Of a DNA stretch of 20,471 bases, positions 14,494-20,471 are shown piece by piece. The stretch comes from an uncultured Oscillospiraceae bacterium (lineage in GTDB: Bacteria; Bacillota; Clostridia; Oscillospirales; Ruminococcaceae): contig CAKSPH010000039.1 of the NCBI GenBank assembly GCA_934481355.1, positions 1-20,471 on the forward strand, in the 5' to 3' direction. A model generated the notes under the pieces. The model made no database searches, was not told the DNA's origin, and saw nothing but the letters and a program-made list of their open reading frames with translations. Both the position numbers and the translations under genes were made by a program. The stretch's first letter is position 1. Each line of letters begins with the position of its first letter.

Positions 14494-14531
14494 AGTATAT
14501 ATCAAGAGAGGTGCTTTTGTCAACACCTCTC
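14494..14531 (-). promoter_or_regulatory. Promoter of the rnf operon with inverted-repeat operator around the -35 box
   Basis: On the minus strand a perfect TTGACA (14518-14523) and TATACT (14494-14499) are 18 bp apart. The -35 box lies between the arms of a perfect inverted repeat, GAGAGGTG (14506-14513) and CACCTCTC (14524-14531), with a 10-bp centre. A dimeric regulator bound there would cover the -35 element and repress. No gene in the window is an evident source of that regulator. Confidence 0.8.
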
Positions 14532-14555
14532 AACATACATTGATGATTTTTGCTG

Positions 14556-14580
14556 AAAAAAAATACCCACGCGGTCAAAC
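14556..14580 (-). terminator. Possible weak terminator after apbE
   Basis: A run of eight T residues on the minus strand (14556-14563) follows a short GC-rich stretch (GACCGCGTGGGT) just beyond the apbE stop. The stem I can draw is weak (ACC/GGT only), so apbE may partly read through into the rnf operon. That would link flavin transferase and Rnf expression. Confidence 0.3.
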
Positions 14581-14585
14581 GACAC

Positions 14586-15650
14586 TCAGTCGATGATGAG
14601 CTCCGCAAAACCGTCAGTGCATTCGTAGCTTCCGTCCGGTAGCACCCATATCGCCTCGATGCTGTCCATCTCTGAAAGGAGCTCCCGTCCGTCGGATATC
14701 GTCATGTTGAACAGCGCGGTGGAAAGCGCGTCCGCCATTCCGCTGTCCGCGCAGAGTATGGACACGGAATCGAAGTTGTTCAGCGGCATGAGCGTATCCG
14801 GGTCGATGATGTGGTGATAGCGCACGCCGTCCACCTCGTAATACCGCTGGTAGTTCCCGCTGGTGACAAGAGCCATTCCGTTGAGCTTCAGGCGCACGAT
14901 ATACGGCTTCCCGCTGTCGGCGGTGTCAGGATTCTGTATGCCTGCCGCCCAGTCGGAGCCGTCGCCCCTGGTGCCGATGGTCCGGACGTTTCCTCCGATG
15001 TTTATGGTGTAGCCGCTTTCTATGCCCTCGTCCATAAGGAGCTGCGCGGCTTTTTCGACGGCGTATCCCTTTGCCGCCGCACCTAAGTCAAGCGACATTT
15101 CCGGATCGTCAAGGTAAACAGTTCCGGCGTCCCTGTCTATGATGAGCTTATCAATATCACAGTGCTCTGACGCTTCCATCAGCGCGTCCATGGGCGGGAG
15201 CTCGGCGGCCTCCGGGTCGCTTATGCCGGCCTCGCGGTACCTGTGCCATATCGACAGCACGCTTCCCATGGCGATGTTGCACTTTCCGTCCGTAGCGGCG
15301 CACATTTCCCTGGAGAATTCCAGCAGGTCTATGAGCTTTTCGTCCACCTTTACCGGCTCAATGCCGGCATTCCTGTTAATGGTGCGGACATTGTTCACGC
15401 CATCATAGCTGTGGTAAATATCGGTGAGCTGGTGGTATTCCTCCAGCAGCGAGTACACCTTTTCGCAGTTCTGCGTGAAAGTTTCCTCGTCCTCATCGTA
15501 ACCCACTATCTGTGTCACGGTATCGAAAAATTCAAGGTACGCCTTGGAATAACGGGTCTTTTCCGGCCTTGTGCTGCAAGCGGATAGGTTTATGGCAGCA
15601 GCGATCACAAGAAACACGCTTATCGCTTTCAGGATCATACTTCTGTGCAT
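14586..15650 (-). CDS. apbE: FAD:protein FMN transferase (ApbE), lipoprotein
   Basis: ApbE transfers FMN from FAD to a threonine in target proteins outside the membrane, here most likely RnfD T154 and RnfG. Starting at ATG 15648-15650 (MHRSMILK, preceded by TAGGAG), the product has 354 residues with a lipoprotein signal ending LSAC (C25). Family motifs follow in order: SLDLGAAAKGYAVEKA, YTINIGGNVRTIG, TSGNYQRYYEVDG followed by YHHIIDPDT, and SGMADALSTALFNM with the metal-binding Asp and Thr. A start at 15701 would add 17 residues overlapping the upstream hairpin and lacks a good ribosome binding site. It follows the repeat lipoprotein by about 90 bp, with a terminator in between. Confidence 0.95.
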   Translation of the reverse strand: MHRSMILKAISVFLVIAAAINLSACSTRPEKTRYSKAYLEFFDTVTQIVGYDEDEETFTQNCEKVYSLLEEYHQLTDIYHSYDGVNNVRTINRNAGIEPVKVDEKLIDLLEFSREMCAATDGKCNIAMGSVLSIWHRYREAGISDPEAAELPPMDALMEASEHCDIDKLIIDRDAGTVYLDDPEMSLDLGAAAKGYAVEKAAQLLMDEGIESGYTINIGGNVRTIGTRGDGSDWAAGIQNPDTADSGKPYIVRLKLNGMALVTSGNYQRYYEVDGVRYHHIIDPDTLMPLNNFDSVSILCADSGMADALSTALFNMTISDGRELLSEMDSIEAIWVLPDGSYECTDGFAELIID

Positions 15651-15675
15651 TGAAAAACTCCTATTCAAGTCAAAA

Positions 15676-15703
15676 AGATGAGGGGCAGTACAGCCTCTCA
15701 TCT
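15676..15703 (-). terminator. Intrinsic terminator or attenuator between the lipoprotein gene and apbE
   Basis: On the minus strand AGATGAGAGGC and GCCCCTCATCT form an 11-position stem with one A-C mismatch and the loop TGTACT, followed directly by TTTTTGACTTG. No separate apbE promoter with good boxes is visible. The likely effect is high lipoprotein and lower apbE expression from one promoter. Confidence 0.75.
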
Positions 15704-15742
15704 TCTTGCGTCGTATCAGAACTGTCAGTTATGCTGAAATGA

Positions 15743-16897
15743 TCAGCCTGCAAGACCCATAGCCTTTACAACTGTCTTGATCATGCCAGCTACGCTCATT
15801 GTGCAGCCTGCCTTGAGGGTCTCGTCAGTTGTAACAACGTGGCCGTTGTCAGTGGTCTCAGTGGGGATAGCGGAGATCTCGTCAGCGGTCTTGCCGGTTA
15901 CGAATGTCTCGAAAGCCTGATCCTGCTCGAACCACTCAGCAGAGATGCCGGAAACGCCTCTCATGCCGTACTCGTCCTTCTTCTCTCTCTTTGTCTTGAT
16001 CTCAGCGGTGGTATCGGAAGTGATCTCGCCAGCGTCGTCAAATGTTACCTTAGGCTGAACCTCATCATAGCATACTGCTGCGAGCTTGCCGTCAGCGTCA
16101 ACTGCAACTGCTGCGAAAGAAGTGTACATTGCTGCTGTGCCATCCTCGCCGTCCTCAGCGGAAGCTGTTGCGGAGTCAACGGAAGTGGAGCAGGTAAGCG
16201 CGAGTGTAGCGTCGCCTGTGAAATCAGCCGCGCTGTCATCGTTGCAAGCCTTTACGGTAGCGCTGATGAAATCGCTGATGCTCATTGTGCAGCCAGCCAG
16301 CAGGGTCTCGTCTGTGGTTACAACGTGACCGTTTTCAGTGGTCTCAGTGGGGATAGCAGCAACCTCGTCAGCAGTCTTGCCAACAACATATGCCTCGAAA
16401 GCCTCAGCCTGCTCGTACCACTCCTTGCCGATAGCGGAAGCGGGCTTCATGCCGTATTCCTCAAGCTTCTCCTTCTTGGACTTGAAAGTCATGGAAGCAG
16501 CGTCCTCGGGAACCTCGCCGTCCTCAACGGCCATCTTGTTCTGTGCAACATCGAGCTTGCAGGAAACGATCTTTCCGTCAGCGTCGAGAATTACTGCTGC
16601 AACAGTAGCGTCAACCTGTGCGTTGCCGGCAGAAGAGGAGGCGGTAGATGTAACTACGCCCATACCGAGCTTGTTAGCGCCTGTGCTTGCGCTGTCGTCT
16701 GCGCCGCTCTCAGCAGTGCCTGCGTTGGAGCTGGTCTCAGTTGTGCCGGCAGCGGAGCTGTTCTCAGCGGTGCCTGCGGCAGAATTGCTCTCAGCAGCGG
16801 AGCTGTTGTCGCTTGCTGTGCTGCTTGTGTTGTTGGAGCAGCCTGCGAGGGCTACTACCATGGCAGCCGCCATCATAGATGCAAAAATCTTCTTCAT
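15743..16897 (-). CDS. Repeat lipoprotein with two FMN-binding-like domains
   Basis: The 384-residue protein has a lipoprotein signal (VALAGC, C20), a Ser/Ala/Thr/Gly-rich linker (21-75) suited to cell-wall spanning, and two homologous domains about 162 residues apart. Each runs: TVAAVILDADGKIVSCKL or FAAVAVDADGKLAAVCYD; a K-rich segment ending EYGM; then the WYEQAEAFEAYVVGKTADEV or WFEQDQAFETFVTGKTADEI segment; IPTETT(E/D)NGHVVTTDETL; and AGCTMS (201-206 and 363-368). The layout resembles FMN_bind domains of lipoproteins such as Listeria PplA, and AGCTMS sits where the flavin-accepting SGAT(Y/F)(S/T) would be. Position upstream of apbE supports, but does not prove, flavinylation. The ribosome binding site is AGGAGGA. 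The closest alternative is a fold relative that no longer binds FMN. Confidence 0.78.
   Translation of the reverse strand: MKKIFASMMAAAMVVALAGCSNNTSSTASDNSSAAESNSAAGTAENSSAAGTTETSSNAGTAESGADDSASTGANKLGMGVVTSTASSSAGNAQVDATVAAVILDADGKIVSCKLDVAQNKMAVEDGEVPEDAASMTFKSKKEKLEEYGMKPASAIGKEWYEQAEAFEAYVVGKTADEVAAIPTETTENGHVVTTDETLLAGCTMSISDFISATVKACNDDSAADFTGDATLALTCSTSVDSATASAEDGEDGTAAMYTSFAAVAVDADGKLAAVCYDEVQPKVTFDDAGEITSDTTAEIKTKREKKDEYGMRGVSGISAEWFEQDQAFETFVTGKTADEISAIPTETTDNGHVVTTDETLKAGCTMSVAGMIKTVVKAMGLAG
16703..16783 (-). repeat. Three 27-bp repeats in the lipoprotein linker
   Basis: Residues 39-65 of the repeat lipoprotein form three nine-residue units, SAAGTAENS, SAAGTTETS and SNAGTAESG. The DNA is repetitive enough for slippage in whole-codon steps, which would vary the linker length without a frameshift. 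Confidence 0.7.
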
Positions 16898-16919
16898 AAT
16901 TCTTCCTCCTGAATTACAT

Positions 16920-16938
16920 TTACAGCCATGTGCTGTAA
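16920..16938. promoter_or_regulatory. Palindrome upstream of the repeat lipoprotein gene
   Basis: TTACAGC-CATGT-GCTGTAA is a perfect dyad with 7-bp arms, 10 bp upstream of the AGGAGGA ribosome binding site. Its right arm ends in GTAA, which is the target duplicated by the adjacent element. As RNA it could form a small hairpin close to the ribosome binding site. Confidence 0.45.
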
Positions 16939-17100
16939 GGTAACCTCTAAAAACCGGGACACGAGCAGATTTCGTACATGACTTATATCAGATGCTAGGC
17001 GTCAAACCGCAGTAATACTGTATGTATTTCAAGGTTTGACAACGAAGCAGATGATATAAGTCATAGAAATCTGCCGTGAAGGAGGTTTTTAGAGGTTACC
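16939..17100. mobile_element. MITE-like element, subfamily B, copy 2 (162 bp)
   Basis: Perfect 17-bp terminal repeats GGTAACCTCTAAAAACC are flanked by the duplication GTAA (16935-16938 and 17101-17104). Its sequence is the reverse complement of the element at 2625-2786, base for base, apart from position 4 of each tip (A/T here, C/G there). It is inserted in the 5' leader of the repeat lipoprotein gene, between promoter and ribosome binding site, and encodes nothing recognisable. Confidence 0.92.
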
Positions 17101-17147
17101 GTAAGACACTCTTTTTATTTTTTGAGTGTGCGCTTAGGCTAACGTAT

Positions 17148-17176
17148 ATTCTACTATAAAAAATGAATAAGGTCAA
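17148..17176 (-). promoter_or_regulatory. Sigma-A promoter of the lipoprotein-apbE unit
   Basis: On the minus strand TTGACC (17171-17176) and TAGAAT (17148-17153) are 17 bp apart. The start would be near 17141. The leader of about 240 nt then includes a hairpin ACACTC/GAGTGT (17106-17129) with an A-rich loop, the whole 162-bp element and the 16920-16938 palindrome. Confidence 0.75.
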
Positions 17177-17197
17177 GATGTTCCGTCAGGTTATTTC

Positions 17198-17263
17198 ACA
17201 AATTTGTTGCTTAAAGCAATTAAACCAATATTTTACGCTGCAGTTCTTGTGCATAATGCACAA
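17198..17263. promoter_or_regulatory. Cluster of palindromes upstream of the lipoprotein promoter
   Basis: Three perfect dyads lie 20-90 bp upstream of the -35 box: ACAAATTTGT (17198-17207), TTGCTT-A-AAGCAA (17207-17219) and TTGTGCAT-A-ATGCACAA (17247-17263). The last resembles, without matching, Rex-type redox operators (TTGTGAA-N4-TTCACAA). They are possible activator or repressor sites. Confidence 0.45.
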
Positions 17264-17439
17264 CAAAAACGCATGATTTTTCATACATTCATGAAATTTC
17301 TGTAAATAAAGCGGGGGATTTTGAAGGTCAGGACATTGCCGGCTCCGGAAAAACATCCACGGTTTGCTTTACGCTCTACGGGCAAACATAGCATAGCAAA
17401 AAAGCGCCGGCACAAGATTTGCCGTGCACAAACAGAAAA
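17264..17439. other. Non-coding stretch, no gene seen
   Basis: Between the palindrome cluster and the terminator of the next operon I find no convincing gene, tRNA or promoter. The only structure is a loose inverted repeat GTTTGC/GCAAAC (about 17362-17387). Open frames crossing this area lack a ribosome binding site and family resemblance. Confidence 0.4.
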
Positions 17440-17464
17440 GCACCCTTCGTCAGGCGAAAGGTGC
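17440..17464 (-). terminator. Intrinsic terminator of the DUF4230 operon
   Basis: On the minus strand GCACCTTTCG pairs with CGAAGGGTGC (ten pairs, one G-U) around a 5-nt loop, followed by TTTTCTGTTTG. It lies 10 bp after the stop codon of the last gene. Confidence 0.85.
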
Positions 17465-17473
17465 CGGATATTA

Positions 17474-18247
17474 TTAATCAAAGAAGCTGACGTCAACGCT
17501 GAGGTCGGGGATTTCCTCTGCATTCAGGCTCTTTATCATATTGGAAAGCAGCCTTTTTGCGGAGGAACGCGCGCTTTCCATATAGTCGGGGTCGCTGCCC
17601 ACGGATCCGTCGATAAGCTCCAGTCCCTTTTTTTTAGCGGTTTTGGCTATCTCGATTCCATCTGCCTCCGAGTCCATAAAGTTGATATGGTTATCATCGA
17701 CTTTCAGCAGCTTGAATCCGCTTTCCCTGCACTTTACCTCCGGCAGCGGAAGTACGACCGAGATATGCTTTCTGGCATTATCGACAGCCACTTCAGCCTG
17801 CGTAAGATCCACCGCAAACGAACCAGTGCCGCTCACCTCGAACCACGCAGTAACGCCGGAATCATTATCAAATTTCTGCTCAGGGCTGGCGTCATCCGTG
17901 GTCCCGTCTCCGGTGAAAATATACTCTACGTCGCTCACCCGCAGGACCTCCAGCTTCTGGGTAAGCTCAACGCATTTTATTTCCGCATTTGCAGTATTCT
18001 TTACATGATATTCCTTTTCGGACAGGTCAAATGCCGCAGCATATATTTTTTCCCGTATATCCGATTCTGTCCGGCTTTCCGTTTCCATGAACATATCTTC
18101 AGCAGCCTGAGCTCCCCTTGTAATTCCGGACGGGAAAACCACAAGCGCAAAAATCAACAGCATAACGATCCCGACAGCGCACAGAACCAATGATACTCCG
18201 AATAACCTGCCAGTCTTTCCTTCTCTGCGCTCTTCTGTTTCTATCAT
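17474..18247 (-). CDS. Membrane-anchored DUF4230-like protein, second of a pair
   Basis: From ATG 18245-18247 (MIETEERREGK) the product has 257 residues: a short charged cytoplasmic start, one membrane helix (about 15-38), and a large extracytoplasmic part. The segments HISVVLPLPEVKCRESGFKL (161-180) and the later helical AKTAKKKGLELIDG and SARSSAKRLLSNMIKSL resemble DUF4230 proteins, a family without a settled function. I prefer this start because AGAGGAGG lies just before it, inside the preceding gene; a start at 18319 would add a basic stretch overlapping that gene. It follows the upstream gene by one base and ends the operon. Assignment is by pattern only. Confidence 0.72.
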   Translation of the reverse strand: MIETEERREGKTGRLFGVSLVLCAVGIVMLLIFALVVFPSGITRGAQAAEDMFMETESRTESDIREKIYAAAFDLSEKEYHVKNTANAEIKCVELTQKLEVLRVSDVEYIFTGDGTTDDASPEQKFDNDSGVTAWFEVSGTGSFAVDLTQAEVAVDNARKHISVVLPLPEVKCRESGFKLLKVDDNHINFMDSEADGIEIAKTAKKKGLELIDGSVGSDPDYMESARSSAKRLLSNMIKSLNAEEIPDLSVDVSFFD

Positions 18248-18248
18248 G

Positions 18249-18980
18249 TTACTGCGCCTCCTCTTCCGCCTTGAATACCACGGATTTGATTTTCTTTCCG
18301 CCAACGTTGTATGAACCAAGCATCGACATTACCTGGGAACGCGCAGCGTCTTCCGCCTGTTTTACAAGGTCGCTGTAATTGCTGATATTATCGCTGAAAT
18401 TCTCTTCTATCTTCGCCTCGGTATTCGCCCACTCCTCAATACCGTCGATGGCATTGTCGAAAATAGTGATCTTTTTCTCTATCTGCGCCAGCGTTCTGGT
18501 CTTGCGGTTATCAATGAATAGTTCTGCCGTGGGGCGAGGTATCCGTATGATGAATCCATCGTCGTCCCGAAGCACCTCGGCGTCCTTCATATCCACCGAA
18601 AAGAACAGGTTTCCTCTCATTTCGGTGAGGTCTTTCAGCTTGTCCGAAAATTCGTTGAAATTAGTGATCTTAACGCTCGCCGCAAGCACCTCCAGTTTCC
18701 CTGTGTCGAGGTAGTTTTCCTTTATGTACACAGTGGTGTCATTGGCGCTGAGTCCCTCCTGCCTTCCCTCTGAAAGCCCGCGGGGAGCGTCGACGGTCAG
18801 CCCGTTTATCGTCCCTGCTGCGTTTCCCACCACGCTCCCGGCGGTCTCGCCGACAGTGCTGCCGATACCCTCGACGTTGTTATTCATACCTACGATAAGC
18901 GCAACGGCCAGACCAATCGTTAACACGCCGATTGCCAATACCACTAACGGATTTTTTTGCAGGAACCTGATAACTCTCAT
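18249..18980 (-). CDS. Membrane-anchored DUF4230-like protein, first of a pair
   Basis: The 243-residue product has one membrane helix (about 10-31), a flexible Gly/Ala/Val/Thr-rich stretch (34-60) and an extracytoplasmic domain. GFIIRIPRPTAELFIDNRKT (142-161) followed by long helices (about 163-222) parallels the second protein, so the two genes look like diverged paralogues of the DUF4230 type. A GAGGAGG ribosome binding site lies 8 bases upstream of the ATG and 13 bp separate it from the lipoprotein gene. Function is unknown; co-transcription suggests a surface complex of three proteins. Confidence 0.7.
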   Translation of the reverse strand: MRVIRFLQKNPLVVLAIGVLTIGLAVALIVGMNNNVEGIGSTVGETAGSVVGNAAGTINGLTVDAPRGLSEGRQEGLSANDTTVYIKENYLDTGKLEVLAASVKITNFNEFSDKLKDLTEMRGNLFFSVDMKDAEVLRDDDGFIIRIPRPTAELFIDNRKTRTLAQIEKKITIFDNAIDGIEEWANTEAKIEENFSDNISNYSDLVKQAEDAARSQVMSMLGSYNVGGKKIKSVVFKAEEEAQ

Positions 18981-18993
18981 TTACGCTTCCTCC

Positions 18994-20463
18994 TCACTTC
19001 GCAACTATCGGGTGTCCGTCTATAACGTCGCTCTGCAGCTTGTCCAGATATTCTGAATAGGTGGTTTCCCATGTGTACACCCCGTCCCTGACGTGCGGCA
19101 TTACGAAAGCCAGCAGGCAGTTGGGCTCCTCTATCTTATATCCGTCATCGGCTGTCTTGGTTATTATTACCGTCATCTGGGGAGCGATATAGTCTCCGTC
19201 CTTTATGACATGACCGCCGTCCCTGAGCCGCACGGAAAGAGTCCCGTGTTCCACTGAAGCCGATTTGTGCTGCACGGTATCCTTTGCACGGTCACCGCAG
19301 AGGTTTATCAGGAACTCATGCGTATCGGAAACCTCGCCGACAGTTATCGTGTACTCATACATTCCGTCAACGGATTTGGGCTCAGTGCCCTCAAACGGAA
19401 CACACTGCATCTTGAAGCCCTTCTTTACGCGCACAAGAAGCTGATCTCCGACCTTCAGGTCATGAATGCTGTTATTATTATCAGGTGAGATCTTTATCCA
19501 TTCGCTGTCTCCCCTGCTCTTGTATTTCAGCGTGATATTCCCATTGTTATCCTTAACCCCGTTAAGGTCTCCGGTGAGTCTGCCGCTGAGGTACCGGTGA
19601 AGCTTCACCGTATAGGAATCAGCGCCGTTTTCAGGCTGTTCCTTGCTGAATTTCACCGAATCATTCGTTATGGAGGCGCTGTCAACGGCAGGCTCTGTGC
19701 TTTCCACATAATAATCCTTGGTAGTGATGTTGTAGTTACAGCTTACCGAATACGCCGCTGTCGGAGATAATCCCTTTTCATCACTGTAAGGTTCGTCGTT
19801 CACATACCAGCTCACATCGCTGACAACCGAATCGTCCTCGGTATTAAATGCGCTGAAAGTCAGCCGGCGGCGTTCGTACTTTCCGATAGGCTCCACCGAA
19901 TAACCCATGCCGGAATAATTTTCAGGGATCGTAAGCAGCGCGCCCTTTCCGTCGCTCGATGACTGCTGAAAATCACCGTCGCTGTCGATGTTAAAAATGC
20001 GGAATTTCCAGAAGCCGAACTTGTTGCTTGTGACATTTTTTGTCTTCAGCGGCTCGGCGGCATAAACGCTTTCGCCGGGTGCAAGCCAGCATTCGCCGCC
20101 GGTAAGTTCGTTATCGTGATCCGGATCCCTGTAATATTCAACATTGAACATTGAATTTTCAGCGAATGTCACATGAACAAGCCCATCGTGCGGATCAGGT
20201 TCGCCAAGCGCTTCTTCTGTCCCGTTCAGTCCAAGCCTGTCAAGGCTGAGTTCTTCCTCTGAGGTACCGTTGAGCACTGAAAAGCAACCATTATAATATC
20301 CGTTTTCATCAAGCTGGTCTGAATACTCGCTGTACAAACGATAATTCTCGTTCATACTCAGTTTGTCTTCAAGTTTATCCTTTATCCGCTCTTCAACAGA
20401 GGCGCAGCCGGTCAGCAGTAATATGACCGATACGCAGAGTATCACTGACGCTTGCTTTTTCAT
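18994..20463 (-). CDS. Large hypothetical lipoprotein
   Basis: I do not recognise a family. The 489-residue product starts with a lipoprotein signal (MKKQASVILCVSVILLLTGC, C20), so it should be anchored outside the membrane. The rest is acidic, rich in Asn, Asp, Ser, Tyr and predicted to be mostly beta strand, with Trp/Tyr-containing strands (WYVNDEPYSDEKG, HEFLINLCG, GDYIAPQMTVIITKTADDGY) that look like several small beta-sandwich modules. The ATG is 8 bases from the window end, so its ribosome binding site and promoter are outside; it may not be the first gene of its operon. The two DUF4230-like genes follow closely. Confidence 0.8.
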   Translation of the reverse strand: MKKQASVILCVSVILLLTGCASVEERIKDKLEDKLSMNENYRLYSEYSDQLDENGYYNGCFSVLNGTSEEELSLDRLGLNGTEEALGEPDPHDGLVHVTFAENSMFNVEYYRDPDHDNELTGGECWLAPGESVYAAEPLKTKNVTSNKFGFWKFRIFNIDSDGDFQQSSSDGKGALLTIPENYSGMGYSVEPIGKYERRRLTFSAFNTEDDSVVSDVSWYVNDEPYSDEKGLSPTAAYSVSCNYNITTKDYYVESTEPAVDSASITNDSVKFSKEQPENGADSYTVKLHRYLSGRLTGDLNGVKDNNGNITLKYKSRGDSEWIKISPDNNNSIHDLKVGDQLLVRVKKGFKMQCVPFEGTEPKSVDGMYEYTITVGEVSDTHEFLINLCGDRAKDTVQHKSASVEHGTLSVRLRDGGHVIKDGDYIAPQMTVIITKTADDGYKIEEPNCLLAFVMPHVRDGVYTWETTYSEYLDKLQSDVIDGHPIVAK

Positions 20464-20471
20464 ATTCTTTT

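Noticed and set aside
14424..14500. Riboswitch in the rnfC leader
   Set aside because: The leader is only about 60-70 nt, AT-rich, with no recognisable aptamer core.
15839..16943. Long plus-strand frames opposite the repeat lipoprotein gene
   Set aside because: Their Cys/Ser/Leu/Val-rich low-complexity translations reflect the repetitive Ala/Thr/Ser codons of the lipoprotein on the other strand.
2194..17100. CRISPR repeats
   Set aside because: The recurring 17-bp sequences are paired inverted ends of separate elements with target duplications, not regularly spaced direct repeats with spacers.
17247..17263. Rex operator
   Set aside because: The arms resemble TTGTG/CACAA, but the central bases and 17-bp length differ from the usual 18-bp site, so I list it only as an unassigned palindrome.
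17281..17523. 80-codon minus-strand frame overlapping the end of the last DUF4230-like gene
   Set aside because: It would run through the terminator hairpin at 17440-17464 and overlaps the real gene in another frame, with no family resemblance.

Overview
The window looks like chromosomal DNA of an anaerobic, low-to-mid GC Firmicute of the class Clostridia. The gene set (six-subunit Rnf complex followed by NusG domain II and Gx-transporter genes, YerC-type TrpR protein, Hsp33, an ApbE lipoprotein, plain sigma-A promoters, strong AGGAGG ribosome binding sites) would fit a Ruminococcus-like gut bacterium; the genus is my inference. There is no phage, plasmid, CRISPR or rRNA signal. The only mobile DNA is a family of small non-coding inverted-repeat elements.

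Left part (1-2600, minus strand): a tRNA-Val(UAC) with its own consensus promoter, then, upstream of it, yerC, a SAM-dependent methyltransferase gene and hslO (Hsp33), apparently read as one unit from a promoter near 2515. Next (2600-5300): a single dCache/HAMP chemoreceptor gene with its promoter and terminator. Next (5230-7870, plus strand): a TetR-type regulator followed by oleate hydratase, each with its own signals, closed by a bidirectional terminator.

Middle (7896-14550, minus strand): a tightly packed rnfC-rnfD-rnfG-rnfE-rnfA-rnfB operon, then a NusG domain II protein and a Gx transporter. Rnf couples ferredoxin:NAD+ electron transfer to ion pumping. Here rnfG encodes about twice the usual length, with two FMN-binding-like domains. 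Upstream (14586-17176, minus strand) lies a two-gene unit: an abundant-looking lipoprotein with two repeats that resemble FMN-binding domains, then apbE, the flavin transferase that attaches FMN to RnfD, RnfG and possibly this lipoprotein. An intrinsic terminator between them probably lowers apbE expression. Together these suggest a flavin-based extracytoplasmic electron-transfer module.

Right end (17440-20463, minus strand): an operon of a large unknown lipoprotein and two membrane-anchored proteins that look like a DUF4230 pair.

The main discovery is a set of four short elements (159-230 bp) with the same 17-bp terminal inverted repeat (GGTCACCTCTAAAAACC type) and perfect 4-bp target duplications of the form NTAN. 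They form two interior subfamilies. Three of the four sit inside predicted transcription units, between a promoter and its gene or between a gene and its terminator. Two of them are identical over 162 bp except for one matched change at the same position in each tip.
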